A stretch of 64,000 nt of DNA from Solen grandis (Eukaryota; Mollusca; Bivalvia; Adapedonta; Solenidae), in assembly GCA_021229015.1 (NCBI GenBank), contig CM037789.1, positions 35,964,469-36,028,468 of the forward strand. Direction: 5' to 3'. The notes beneath the pieces were generated by a model. It saw only the letters and a program-made list of their open reading frames with translations. It did not search any database and had not been told where the DNA came from. A program made the position numbers and the translations under genes. Positions 30,701 to 42,741 of this stretch are shown in pieces. Numbering within the stretch: the stretch's first letter is position 1; the number at the start of each line of letters is the position of its first letter.

Positions 30701-31580
30701 TAATCTGCCGACCTTGGAAATTTAGAGCAAAAGAGGGAAAAAAATGCAATAGAAATATCCTCGCAGGGTGTTGTAAACTCATGTGCTTATAGTTACTTCT
30801 TAGATAGTTATGTGCTTATCATTATTTTTAGCTCACCTTAGCACAATGTGCGGGTCACAGGAGCTAAAAAGTAGGTACCCTAATGAAACATTAGAAAACC
30901 TTGGTTATCTACATAAAAAAAGGCCATGAGGTCCGAAATGTAGCAGAACCATTACAGGGACTTTACCTTAAATTTAAAATTACTAAATATTGAAATTGGT
31001 GCCTGATTCGTAGTCTTGTGAACATTTCAGTGCCTTGCTGTCATCGGACCTCCTGAAGACGAGAACCCTATTGGACAGTGATAAGACAACACTTACAAAG
31101 CTTCTGGGTGACATAACTTCACTTGAAATGCAGATGTTGAATTTTAGCGAGAAAAGATTGGAAGTGCTGAAGCATGGTGCAGCTCAGCAGGATGGTTCTA
31201 GGGATTCTTCCACAGGAACCCTACAAACTGGACACAGTTGTAACAAAGGAAAGTGTTCTTGTAAATCAGACAAAAGCAATACCACAGGTAATTGCTCAGT
31301 GGAAGGAAATAATGACTTTGACATTGATAAGACCAGTGAAGTGTTAGACACTGGAGAAGTGCAAGGAGACAATGAGGAGGTGTCTCATGTTTCTGTTGAT
31401 TACAGTGGAACAGAGCTGCCTGTGTCTGTTGTCACCGGTACCCGGTCTGACCAGGAGCCATCAGAGACCAGCACGATGTTGACACCGGGTACCAGTCATG
31501 ATGAACCAGCGTACAGTATACAAGATAGGCTGAATATGTTGAGAGAAGAATATCAGACCCTGATGAAACTTGTCTCTTGA
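23931..31580 (+). CDS. YAE1: YAE1 homologue (Fe-S adaptor partner of LTO1), three exons
   Basis: Three exons give a 252-residue protein, close to the 226 of human YAE1. In yeast and human, YAE1 with LTO1 links the cytosolic iron-sulfur targeting complex to ABCE1 (Rli1), which needs Fe-S clusters for ribosome recycling. Residues 1-29 are acidic then basic. The YAE1 domain starts at EGYRNGLSAAEDD and shows the family's small residue every fourth position: G31, G35, A39, C43, G47, A51, S55. It closes with LLRGTVSALLSS, matching the RLRGTLSALLS motif of human YAE1. The C-terminal half is Ser/Thr-rich with a CNKGKCSCK cluster and ends in a helix-like DRLNMLREEYQTL. Intron 2 carries a mariner remnant. 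Family call is strong; the C-terminal part is not conserved. Confidence 0.9.
24252..24715. repeat. degenerate bivalve-type repeat
   Basis: Opens agctcgactattcgaag and gagctgttgcagtcaccc, then loose units with gaaacatctctaatatg and aggtagataactc. A related stretch lies at about 37245-37990. A (ta)n run sits at about 24675-24700. Confidence 0.5.
24715..25168. repeat. element of the agctcacc...ggtgagc family, degenerate
   Basis: Opens gctcaggtgaggtattgtgatc and closes caggtgagcgatttagg with accatcatggccctcttg. Inside are two degenerate units containing tttgatgaaa.tttacag and aatgatccttaggtgg. In YAE1 intron 1. Confidence 0.7.
27508..27629 (+). CDS. YAE1: YAE1 exon 2 (YAE1 domain)
   Basis: Follows a pyrimidine-rich acceptor ending ctgcag. 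Encodes EGYRNGLSAAEDDCVQQGFN then YKAALLRGTV plus two bases. The donor taken is gtttgt; the stronger-looking gtaagg five bases earlier would lead to an early stop in exon 3. Confidence 0.92.
27721..29136 (+). mobile_element. decayed mariner (Tc1/mariner superfamily) element in YAE1 intron 2
   Basis: The left end agaggggttatcc and the inverted right end cgagggctaccc continue as matching terminal repeats of about 26 bases (both include aatatgt.gact). A TA flanks each end (27719-27720 and 29137-29138), the superfamily's target duplication. Length of 1416 bp is typical. It contains transposase remnants with a DD34D spacing. Confidence 0.85.
28100..28890 (+). pseudogene. mariner transposase remnant
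   Basis: An N-terminal trace (KIESRAMSSFAIIS) near 28110 resembles the mariner start. The catalytic segment at 28400-28550 reads LLHEDNSPAHTV then LDLAPMDF, with exactly 34 residues between the two Asp. A tail trace (GRWFESVAELI then DYVEKQYI) lies at about 28720-28885 in another frame. Stops and frameshifts separate the parts, and the span is shorter than the usual 345-codon gene. It cannot encode an active enzyme. Confidence 0.8.
29828..29874. repeat. perfect 22-bp-arm hairpin (gagaccctgatcagacag family)
   Basis: Arms agaccctgatcagacagctc(ct) and the exact reverse complement with a 3-base loop. Diverged relatives occur at about 55645-55690, 57590-57640, 60310-60360 and 35430-35455, often next to gagcaaacagaggaga. 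Confidence 0.85.
30258..30612. repeat. element of the agctcacc...ggtgagc family, short
   Basis: Opens ggtgagctattgtgatcgcc and closes aggtgagcgattcgggcc and attatggccctcttg. Contains aacaacatctcctcctac, as in the copy at 24715. In YAE1 intron 2. Confidence 0.7.
30875..30970. mobile_element. foldback MITE, truncated copy
   Basis: Right half of the same family (accctaatgaaacatta, accttggttatct, accattacagggactttacc) in YAE1 intron 2. Confidence 0.75.
31031..31580 (+). CDS. YAE1: YAE1 exon 3 and stop
   Basis: Follows acceptor atttcag. Reads (S)ALLSSDLLKTRTLLDSD for 182 codons to TGA. Its early part matches the family's post-domain helix. The rest is low in conserved features, with a small Cys cluster (HSCNKGKCSCKSDK). 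AATAAA hexamers occur at 32989 and 34250, but the true poly(A) site is not determinable. Confidence 0.88.
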
Positions 31581-33559
31581 TATTATGACCCGCTGAGTTG
31601 CATTACAATGTCATTATGAGATAGATGCACTTTAATGGAACAAACCAGTTGTGATACAAAATATAAATGAGGTTAAAAAGGAATATTAGTTTTAATGAGC
31701 GCTAGTCTAGCATTATCTAAAATAAAAAATAAAAAACAGCTGCAAGAACTTCTTAATCCTTTGCCTATGAATATTATTGTACAAATTCTATCTTTTCCTT
31801 AGTCTTAATAAGTATTGAGTTTTTGGACTTGATTGTTTTTGGTGTTGGTTTTTTTTTCCTCATCATAAAGCTCTTGGATAGCCAGTTTATCAACATGTGT
31901 CTAAAAGAGATGAAGGGTTCAGGATACATATGTACATATATCTGTAGTAAACAGAATTACTGTATTAAAGGGTTGTCATTAAGGGACGGCTAACGGCAGA
32001 TTTGACTGCCTCAAATCTTTTCCTGGCCGGCTCAAATTGGATAAAAAATAGGAATACATGTAATTCAAATGGGGGAAAAAAAAAAGTTCACAAGAAAATG
32101 TAGGACCCCAGACCCCCCTTGCCTCCTACAATTTAAAATTAGTCTTCTCAGAGTCTGTATTAAACAACCACCTTAGAGAAAGACAAGATTTATTCTGTCT
32201 GAAAATATCACAAGAAAAACTTCTCATGTGTTCAAATTAAGTTAGGGATTTAAATGATAATTTAAATTTTTATGGGTATTTTTTTCTTACTTAGCAGATT
32301 TCAGTGTCACAAATTTTAAGCAAAAAGACAACAAAAAAGGGCAGATCTGTCAAATCTTGTCCCAGAATGATCCCTGGGGACAATAAAAGTGACTGCTTCA
32401 AGCAGGTGGATGCTAATTGAAGATGCTCAACTATCACACTGTCATGATTTATTTTATGGTTAAGATTATTAAGACAGGGAGATAGCTTTAAAATGTGACA
32501 TTAATCTAGATAAAATGACTTTTTTTATCTTTATATACTGAATATGCAGGGGAAAAAAAGAGAAAGAAATCGACCTCAGATACTTTGTCCAATTCCCAAT
32601 CATGTCATTCCAAAAAGGTTTTATCAATCAGCCTTCAACAGCTGAAATTAAAGGAAGTGTTAAAATTTGTCCTCTCTACTTGAATGTGTTCAAAAGCATT
32701 TCATGGGTAAGGCTTTATTATATTTTACTGTAAATAGCAGGGCAACTATTTTATTTTCCTTCTTTATTATGACCATTCAAAAGCATATTACCCTTAGAAA
32801 ACTACAGAAACGGTTGAAACCTATGCAGTTTTCCCTACAATTGCTATTCACCCCAGGACATTTCTTTTCCCAAACTCAAGAAAATGTTGATTTTATCCCC
32901 AAACTTCTTGTAATAAGGCCCCCTCCCTGTCATCAGAAAAAAAAATATGAAAAGTAGATACATTGTACCTTATTTTGTGATATGAGTGAATAAAATATTG
33001 ATTCCTTGATTTGGATGAATTAGGTTTTGTATTTGTGACAGGCTTGCCTGTTAATTGAAAATACTCGTATGACAGCTATATAATCCACATTCCAAGGAAT
33101 ATGAGAATACTAATTAATATCAAAGGCCAACCCTGGGTTGGTTCTACAATATTTACATATCTTCTTTTTTAGTCTTTTACACTAGTTATATGACAAAATG
33201 ATATAAAATTGGTATTCCAGAGCTTATTAAGATGCATGGGAGATTTCACAGTGACTGTTTACAACAGGTTGTGTAACACAAGCTGCTGTTTTAGCAGGTT
33301 CAACTTTGTACATTAGCTTCTCTGTTAGATATATAAAGATATTTGAATTTATAATTTCTCAAATACATGTAGAATTATTTGAAATCTCAAATCAGTATAT
33401 ATTACTAAGTATTAATTTTTAGCCAATTTTGAACACTATAATGAAGTTTTATGTAAAACATAAACAGAGGTAGACAAATTGATGTTTTATGTCTGAGAAC
33501 ATCTGATCCCATTTTTCATTCATTTAAATATTACTGACATTGTTAAACCCTCACTAGCC

Positions 33560-33990
33560 TGGTAGAGGAGGTGGGGGCCATAATAGGAATCAATTTGTCG
33601 GTCAATCTGTCATTCTCAAATTTTTTCCTGGCTCTGACCTGAAAAAGGATCTGTGAATTTTCTAATTATATTTTCTCAAATTCATGTCTTATGGAGTATT
33701 GTGAGCAAAATCCAGATTGTTAGCTCAAATGTGAAGGTCATACTTTGTTGTCAAAGGTCAAAAGGTCAAAGGCAAATTTGCTCGTCAGGCTAAGGATCAG
33801 TTGATTTTAAAATTATTTGACAAAAAATATTCCATCTTGTGAAGAGTTAGTGTCATGCAAAATCCGATTGCTAGCTCAAAGGTCAAGGTCAAACTCAGAG
33901 GTTGAAGGTCAAAAATGAGTGCCAATTTGCTTGTCTGGACTCTAACATGACAAAAGATCAGTGGATTTCCAAGTTATTTGACACAAATGT
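33560..33990. repeat. degenerate repeat with gtcaaaggtcaa phrases
   Basis: Two or three diverged units of about 125 bp (gctcaaaggtcaaggtc, aatttgct.gtc, gatcagt.gatttt..aa.ttatttgac). Confidence 0.5.
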
Positions 33991-34794
33991 TTGCCTTGGA
34001 AGGATGTGGCATGTTAAGTCCATATTTTTGCAATGAACTTTTTGTGTGACATCAGCTAGTGTGGTTGGGATGTTAATCACTTTCAGTGATACCTCCATTG
34101 TATCTCTGTTAACAATCCAGGTTTTATGTATGTAACCTTTCACTGCATTGATGGGTCTTTTACAAACACCCCTGTTACATACGTTTCTGTGTTATACTTA
34201 ATCAAGACTTACATTGCATATATTTGATATATGATGTATGACAGCGCAAAATAAAAGTTAAACAATATCAAGTTTTTGTCCTTATTATCAAGCCATTTCT
34301 TTCTTTTTCAAAAGCACACAAAAAAGAACCATGGATGGATATTGGATATTACTGAATATAAAACTGTATTGTCATGTGTGGAAGTACATCAGCACTAAAC
34401 TGGTAACCCTCTCAACAGTTACTGGGTTGGACCAGTACTTAGCACCTGAACAGATTCTTAAAACATTATTACTGGGCTTTCCATGAAGCACAAAAGTGTC
34501 CATTTTGAAGTTCAAATTGTCTAAATGATGTCCATATATTTCAGAATTTCCTTTATCCATACATCAATGGGTCGCATAAACCATGTACGTAAGCCACATG
34601 TACTTGAGTGTGTCAGCAAGTTGCCTTAGTCTCCAAATGACTGAAATACTTATGTTGGCATATGAAACACATTTGGTCTTAACCTTTACCATTTTTAATC
34701 ATATTAAACTAAGCTGAAAGCCAGATCAGATTGCAAGTCATTCTAGATCTTATCAGGTACATTTTCCATTGTTAATTACTTCTCTTCTCAAAGG

Positions 34795-34915
34795 TATTGA
34801 TCAATAGTTTACCTTCACTATGAGGACTTTAGGCTACATCCATCTAATTACAGGTGGAGGAAACCCTGAGTATACCTACCGCAAAGCCAGCTGGAGAGCT
34901 TCCTCACATAGAATC
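34795..34915 (-). mobile_element. SINE family A, old truncated copy
   Basis: Diverged body (catctaattacaggtggagg, agccagctggagagcttcc) without the head. Confidence 0.65.
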
Positions 34916-36354
34916 AAAGCACAAAATGTACTGAGAGACTGTCTGCAAAATTTATATGTATCGATGATGAAATAGCTTTAATTCTATTCAAGCATTAAAT
35001 AGGTTGAGCTTGACGCCAAAAACTCGACACATTAACCTGCAACTCTAGTTAATAGTAGAGTCAGCTAAACTCACTCTTAGTTTTATGAGAACTCGTCATA
35101 AAACTTGATCAGAATTGATACAAGTTGTTTACCAGCTGATCTGGTTTCAAAATGGTTAAATCACAGTCTTTTTGTGTATATGTAGGTCATTTCCTTGATA
35201 GCTTACCAGTACAAGGGTATTCCTAGGGGTAAGTCTAATTACACATACTCCTCCTCAAGCTACAAATATTTCTTATAGAGGAGGCTCCTAAACCCTTTTC
35301 AAATACAAATTTATGACTTGAATATTAATCAGCTGAACTTTGACTGGCATATGAAACATTGAATTTTTCTTTGCTATGCATACCATTAAGAATCTATAAG
35401 CAACAATATCATATGAGCAAACAGAGGAGACCCTGATTCATCTGGGTCTGCTTTATTTTCTGTACATGAGGTTATAGGATGTCAGCTCTATTGGAATTAT
35501 ACATATCTTTTCACATATAACAGTTTTAGTTCTTATACTTCGGATTGCCTTAATCCATGTAGCACATTTGTTATTTAAGCCCTTGAAAATGTGAAGGTTA
35601 CAGTGTTGCTAAGGTTATATAGAAGCAACAATATCATGTCAAAATGTAGTTTTTGTGGAAAACTGGGAGACAATTCAGCAGCATCTGTATTTGGACTGAC
35701 TGACTGACATTATTAATTTATTTATTTATTTATATTTATCGTCTAAGATATTTTCTATCTGTTTTCAACACGATATTGACAAAGTAATTAATTAAATTAG
35801 AATTACTTGGTAAGTTTTCTTATTAAATAATCAATTCCTTGAAGTTAACTGAACTAATGATTAAATTATTAAAGTATCTCAACTATTGGAACAAGAAAGT
35901 CAGTAGAACTGACAGATGCTCCCCGAAGAACGTCATTGTTACAAATAAGGCCTTGGTCAATGGGTGGGAGGATATGTTGAAATCCCCATTCCTAAATCAT
36001 ATCTATTCTCCTCATCAGATGAGATGTTTTACCAACTCTAATTTGGAGACTTAGTAACAGTTTACTATTTAATATGATAATACGTGTTACTCATCAGATC
36101 TTTCATTGATTTTTTTTAAGTTTTTATACTACTAAAAATTAAGTCATACATTTCAATGTGTGCTCATATCAAAGAGGTTAACCAACACTCTTGACATAAG
36201 ACTGGATATTTGAAATAGTGTATAATGGCCTAAACAACAATTAGCTGACATGATTATGATTGACATTACTAGCATATTGAATTTTGTGGGGTTTTGTTTA
36301 AATGATATCTCCTGTTAAATTAGGCAAATGACATGAATATTAGTCAACAACATG

Positions 36355-37245
36355 GTAGTAGGGGCCATAACTCTCTTAAAAATTGAGGAACCAGGTCACG
36401 TCGACGATATGCATATCTACTCTTGGTAATAAAGCTTCCCATAAAGTTTCATTGAATTTAAGCCATTAGTTCCTGAGAAATAGCCCGGACAAGAATCATG
36501 CAACATGAACTATAGGCCAAAAAGTCAAGGGGCCATAACTCTGTGAAAAATTGAGGAACCAGGTCACGCCAACGATATGCGTATCTACTCTTGGTGATAA
36601 AGCTTCCCATAAAGTTTTGTTGAATTCAAGCCATTAGTTCCTGAGAAATAGCCCGGACAAGAATCATGCAATATGTACTAAAGGCCAAAAAGTCAATGGG
36701 CCTTAACTCTTTGAAAAATTTAGGAATCGGGTCATGCTGACGATATGCACATCTCCTCTTGGTAATAAAGCTTCCCATAAAGTTTCATTGAATTCAAGCC
36801 ATTGTTCCTGAGAAATAGCCCGGACAAGAATCATGCAATATGTACTATAGGCCAAAAAGTCAAGGGGCCATAACTCTGTGAAAAATTGAGGAACCAGGTC
36901 ACGCCGACGATATGCGCATCTCCTCTTGGTAATAAAGCTTCCCATAAAGTTTCGTTGAATTCAAGCCATTAGTTCCTGAGAAATAGCCCGGACAAGAATC
37001 ATGCAATATGTACTATAGGCCGAAAAGTCAAGGGGCCATAACTCTGTGAAAAATTTAGGAATCGGGTCATGCTGACGATATGCGCATCTCCTCTTGGTAA
37101 TAAAGCTTCCCATAAAGTTTCGTTGAATTCAATCCGTTAGTTCCTGAGAAATAGTCCGGAGAAGGAAAGTGTGACGGACGAAACGGATGGACGAACGGAC
37201 GGACGAAGCGGCGACTATATGCGTCACCTTCGGTGAGCATAAAAA
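36355..37245 (+). repeat. 168-bp tandem-core array, five units
   Basis: Units start near 36361, 36529, 36697, 36864 and 37032 with ggggccataactct and end with ccggacaagaatcatgcaa. The last unit runs into gaaagtgtgacggacg, a ggac-rich tract and a hairpin tgcgtcaccttcggtgagca. The gaaagtgtgacg start of the GC tract is shared with E2. Confidence 0.8.
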
Positions 37246-37990
37246 TATGAGAGCTTATTGCAGTCAGCCTTGCGTAGATGTGCGGCTTTTTTTGGTTAAA
37301 ATTCTGCATGCAAGATACCTCAATAACCACTCCTGGTATTGACTTGAAAATTTATAAATTTATGAATATGTACAGGGATATCAGACGACCAAGGTAGATA
37401 ACTTTTGAATAAATTTAAAACAAATTGATTGTGGCCCTTTTTTAAACTTAGAACATTTGGTTTAAGTTGCATGCAATAGAAAATTTGGTTTAAGTTTTGC
37501 ATTTCATGGTACACATGTATTGATTTAAAACTTTTTGATATGTTTAGGGGGATCAGACAACCAAATAGAAAACTCTTGACTGAATTTAATACTACAACTT
37601 ATGTGGCCTTTTTATGGCTGGCAACTTGTGGCCCTTTTTTTAACTTAGAAATTTTGATAAAGTTTTGCATGCAAGGTACTTTCATGCTTATATCTAAGTA
37701 TCCAGGCTTTGGATTGAATTGGAACAACTTTGATGTTAAAAGGTATCAAAATTTCAAGGTAGATAACTTTTTGTTGAATATATCATAAATTATGGCCCGT
37801 TTTTAACTTAGAAGTCTTAATGGTTGAAGTTTTTCATGCAAGGCTATCTCTGTAACCAAGTAAAAGATTGATTTGAAACTTCTTTACTATGTTCTGTGGT
37901 ATCATACTATTGAGACAAATAGTTAATGACTGAATATATTACAAATTGCCATTTTTCACTTAGACCTTTTGGTTAAAGTACGATGCATGC
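37245..37990. repeat. degenerate repeat related to 24252-24715
   Basis: Begins gagagcttattgcagtcagcc. Loose units recur with aggtagataactttt, tggcccttttttaa and cttagaa.ttttg. Directly follows the 168-bp array. Confidence 0.5.
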
Positions 37991-40900
37991 AAGAGAAAAT
38001 TTGGTATCATTTTCTTATTTTAATCATTTTTCACATTATTTAAATTTTAGTTTATGTTAACAAGTGACTCACTGATTTGGCCAGTATTTTGGGTCTCGAT
38101 ATTAAAGTTCGTTAAATAAAAAATGCCATGGTCTCCCACCGACTCAAGCTCATCAATGGCCCATAAGTGAACATGATAGATATAAGGCTATAGGAGTTGT
38201 TTCCCTTAAAGGTGTTTATATCTGAAAAAGTGATTAAATATAATTATATATGGCTAAAAATCAAAATATACCTATTAATATAAAAATATTAATCTAACGA
38301 TCAAATAATTAAATGAAAAAAAATATTGATGGTGGTTTTCTGTCTTTTAATTATACAAAATATTAACTCATTGAAAATGCCTGCATACATTATTTACATG
38401 CGTATGCTAATGAGTTGTGACGTTCGGTTAACAATTGAGCATGCGCAAATGATACCTCCATCCGTCTGCGGGTTGGAAAATTGCAAATCAGAGCAACCGC
38501 ACCCTTTGTGCATAGGAAAATAACGATATTTATGCCGGGTGACTGAATGATTCCATTCTTTATGAATCTTTAACAGGATTTTTGTTTATTTTGTACTATT
38601 ATAGGGTAAGTATATAGATTAAGGATACTGTCCGTTGTTGTGATTGTACGATTTTATGAAGAGACTTTGCAGTGTGAACCCTAATATGACAGCAGTAATG
38701 AAATGAACGGCAGACATTTTGTTTTGTTTACTCACTTCCCCACCCACCTCAGTGACAGAATGAAATAACCGCGAATTCCAGTTTCTGACTTAAAATAAGA
38801 CTTAAAGCTTGCAACATTCAGATGGGTAACATATTACTTGAAGATTTGACTGCAATTTGTCCTAGAACTTGACTGCTTTGCTTGGTTTTAGGAAAAGTTT
38901 ATTTTTGGGTCAAATGGAGCCTTGGCTTCTATTTACTCAATTCAGCTTCCTGCAATTTAACAGATTCCAAAGCTTATTTTTAATATTTCGTCACTACATG
39001 TAGGACCCTACATGTGCGTCCATTTCCGTTTATTTTGCATTTTATGATAACACAGTGTATCTTGCTGGTGTAAGACATTTGAATTAATGTCTGCCATTTG
39101 ACTTCCTAATCATGAAATTGAGGAAGACCAGATAAAATCAGGAGTACCAATTCAGGAGATTATCTGTGTTCAGTCAGGTGGTGTTAGTGTTTTTTATCAG
39201 AGGACATGTATCAAGAAATTTATGACATTGATGGATTTTTGGTAAAAATGTTGAATCATTATTGATTTTATCGTGTCTGCTTATCAGAATCATGACTCCC
39301 AGTTTGAAGCTATTACCAGACTAGTTTAGTGTAAAAATCCATTTGTTCTGTCAATAAAAATATCTGAGTTTACTTATTGCTCAAAAGTACATGTCTTTTA
39401 TAACCATTTCATATTCACAAATTTGACATTTGTTTTAAGAGTATAATTTCCATTTATACATCCTTATAGTGTTAGAGGATCATTTTCAGGGAAAAGTTAG
39501 TTTCAAAGGGGTATGACTAAAACACGAAAGGAATGAAAGGAACTTATTAAAATGGTATTTTCATGAGAAAATTGTTAATAGTCCTGTTTTTATTGTGGAT
39601 TGTTAAAATACTAAATTATATTTATAAAATTCGTAAACTTTAAGTCCAGTATTGTTCAATTTTTGTTAATATATAATTTATAAGACATGCGACATACCTG
39701 CTTAATTCCTTTCGTTCGCTTCAAACATATCTGAATACAACGAATGAAATAATAAAAAAAATACGATTCATATTACAAAAAAATGATCTTATATGTAACA
39801 CATGACATAATAATGGGAAAAAGGATATTAAATTTTCCTTTCGCAGCCCCGGTNNNNNNNNNNNNNNNNNNNNNNNNNNNNNNNNNNNNNNNNNNNNNNN
39901 NNNNNNNNNNNNNNNNNNNNNNNNNNNNNNNNNNNNNNNNNNNNNNNNNNNNNACCAAGTTTAGTTGCACATATTGTTGGCAGCTTGATTTTGAATAAGT
40001 TACGACGCTTTTTTAAGTTTATTGAATTTTTTTTTCTGTGATACATGTTAAAGTGTATCAAAGAGCTCTATGGTTAGGGAATATGTCTCTGACCTGTGTT
40101 ATGGTCTTTAAATTTTCTTTCTACCGTAGGCACAATGCTTCAACATATTTTTTTTTTCACTAATTTTGCTGAAACTAAACTGGATTCCTTCCTACCATGG
40201 GAATTAATTTGTGCACCTGCAATTTTCACTGTAATTAATCTATTGTTACAGGAGTTATGCCCCTTTAATTTTCCTGTATAGATCATGTAGGGAATAAATC
40301 TTGTGTCTGACTTCTCCTATACTATTGCTGGGATTTATCCAAAACTTTCAAGGGTGAACAATGTACATGTGCAGATGTGTATATGGTTTGGGAATTTAGC
40401 TGTAACCATTTAAACCTGAGTTATGGCCCTTTGAATTTTCTTTCTATAAAAAATATATATCGGGATTAAGTCTTATGAGTCCTTGATTTACTTACATAAT
40501 TTTACTCAGATGGCTCACAAGCATAAATGCATGAGCCTGGTTGTTGGAGTTGGTGGGTGCCACAGACTGTGTGGGTTATTTGTTAGCCTTCGGCTTACAG
40601 TTCTAATGTCTTATTGAAAGAACTACAAGTAGAACTTGTTGATTCAGTTGTTCAGTTTATTACTATTTAACTTGATTCACATTTGCCCTACAGTTAAACA
40701 TTGGTAAATTCAAAAACAAGAAAAAAAAAAACGAAAAAAAAAACACCACAAACAATTCAATTGCATCTTGTGGCAACTGTTTCATGTAAATAGGTGTAAA
40801 TATACACTTCAAATTAAATATATACCAACGTTAGAAAAAAAACCATCTAGAGGCCGCAGATTTAGAAAGCAATTTCCCGTTTTTGATTGATAAAAGTTAA

Positions 40901-41478
40901 GTGTATTCGTAGCAGTCTGTCAGTTTGACATTTTAGTTTGTGAAGCTGCATTAAAATTTCAGCAGTTTCACTGGACTGAGGCAAACGACCGTGGCAACCT
41001 TTACGTTTGTAGTGAATTAGTTCAGGTACTTAATTAGAAGGTTTTTGATTGACCTACTTTGAAATGTCTTGATATTTTATTTCGAACAGACAGCAGTTTC
41101 GGAGTTATGGGACTGGCTTAAAGTAGAAACAATGGGACATAAAGGTTCAATTTTTACAATCAAAAGCGACATGAATGAAAATAATGGGTTACCGTTTGTA
41201 ATATGCGGTCCTAAACATGTTTTTAATCCTTCCTTCTAGTCTTAAAAACTTGAGAAATGCATGTGCAGGCACTTTTGGAAAGACTTAAAAAAATAGAATA
41301 AAAACAACAAATTCAATGAAAACAAATATTGCAAGAGTAAATAAGAAATAAAATGGGTTTCACTCAAGAATATCAAACAAATAAGCTACTGATCATAAAA
41401 GATATCCTTTTTATAGCTGTATGACCATTATTTCATAAATCACTTACTTAGGTATTATGCCGGAAATATTTTCTTTTT
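37990..41478. other. gene-poor stretch with the assembly gap
   Basis: No coding region supported. The GC-richer patch at about 38395-38545, followed by gggtaagtatatag at 38605, could mark a promoter and non-coding first exon, but nothing downstream confirms it. Confidence 0.4.
39854..39953. other. assembly gap (100 N)
   Basis: Exactly 100 N, a conventional placeholder, so the true gap size is unknown. Open frames read through it are meaningless. Confidence 1.
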
Positions 41479-42741
41479 TATACCCCCACAAATGAAATTT
41501 GGGGGGGTATATAGGAGTCACCCTGTCGGTCGGTCGGTCGGTCCGTCGGTCTGTCCGGCGGTTGGTCTACAAATATTTGTCCAGAGCATTTCTCCAAAAC
41601 TACTGTACCAATGTTGATGAAACTTCATATGTAGATTGATCTTGATAAGAGGAAGTGCAGTGCACAAGAACCATAACTCTGCATGTATTTTGAAAGGAGT
41701 TATTGCCCTTTGTCATTTTTAATCTTTTGATTTTGTCCAGAGCATAACTCCAATACTAAAGTAGCTAGGTTGATGAAACTTCATATGTAGATTGATCTTG
41801 ATGAGAGGAAGTGCAGTGCATAAGAACCATAACTCTACATGTTTTATAAAGGAGTTATTCCCCTTTGTTAATTTTTGTCTTTTGATTTTGTCCGGAGCAT
41901 TTCTCCAAAACTACTGTACTTATGTTGATCAAACTTCATATGTAAACAGACCTCATATGTAGATAGACCTTCATGAGAGGAAGTGCAGTGCCTAAGAACC
42001 ACAACTCTGCATGTATTTTGAAAGGAGTTATTGCCCTTTGTCATTTTTAATCTTTTGATTTTGTCCGGACCATAACTCCAATACTAAAGTAGCTAGGTTG
42101 ATGAAACTTCATATGTAGATTGATCTTGATGAGAGGAAGTGCAGTACAAGAACCAAACTCTGCATGTATTTTGAAAGGAGTTATTGCCCTTTGTCATTTT
42201 TAATCTTTTGATTTTGTCCGGACATACTCCAATACTAAAGTAGCTAGGTTGATGAAACTTCATATGTAGATTGATCTTGATGAGAGGAAGTGCAGTGCAT
42301 AAGAAAACCACAATGTAAATTCTTAAAGACAGGTTTTTGCAAACAATAAATATGGATGTGAACCATAATTAGACTGCATTTTTATTCTCCTCAGCTACAG
42401 ATCTTGGGGGCAAATTGTTTTCTTCTGTGTGTCTGTATGTGTGTCTCTCTGTCTGTCTGTCAAAACTTTTTAGCATTGTCCAAAACTTTTGAACCATTGC
42501 TCACACTAACTTTAAACCTTACATACATGTAGTCTTTCACTCACGCAAACTTTTGAAACTGTATTCCTACACATGACAGACTTCCGGTGAGGGTATTGAT
42601 CACCTTTAGTGATAATATTTTTGTTTGGTATGCTTATAAGCCCAAATCCTATGTGTGAACATTCGTTTTATGTGTCATGTGAATACATCCTGTGTCAAAG
42701 ATGGGGGTGGGGGTATGAATCACCTTCAGTGATAGTTCTAG
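41479..42741 (-). mobile_element. tandem-core element E1 copy B (inverted, uninterrupted)
   Basis: Reverse complement of copy A from its tgggggtata end to its CTAG start, including the (ggtc)n tract, the gaatttaca/caaacaataaat stretch and the taggatttgggcttat region. It retains the empty site of E2. Unit number differs slightly from copy A. Confidence 0.8.

Larger units (their letters stand above)
31581..36354. other. YAE1 3' side and intergenic region
   Basis: AT-rich, no supported gene. Contains AATAAA at 32989 and 34250, a degenerate repeat at 33560, a SINE fragment at 34795 and a hairpin-family relative near 35430. Confidence 0.6.

Noticed and set aside
39773..40061. Frames across the N run
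   Set aside because: They contain unknown residues through the assembly gap.
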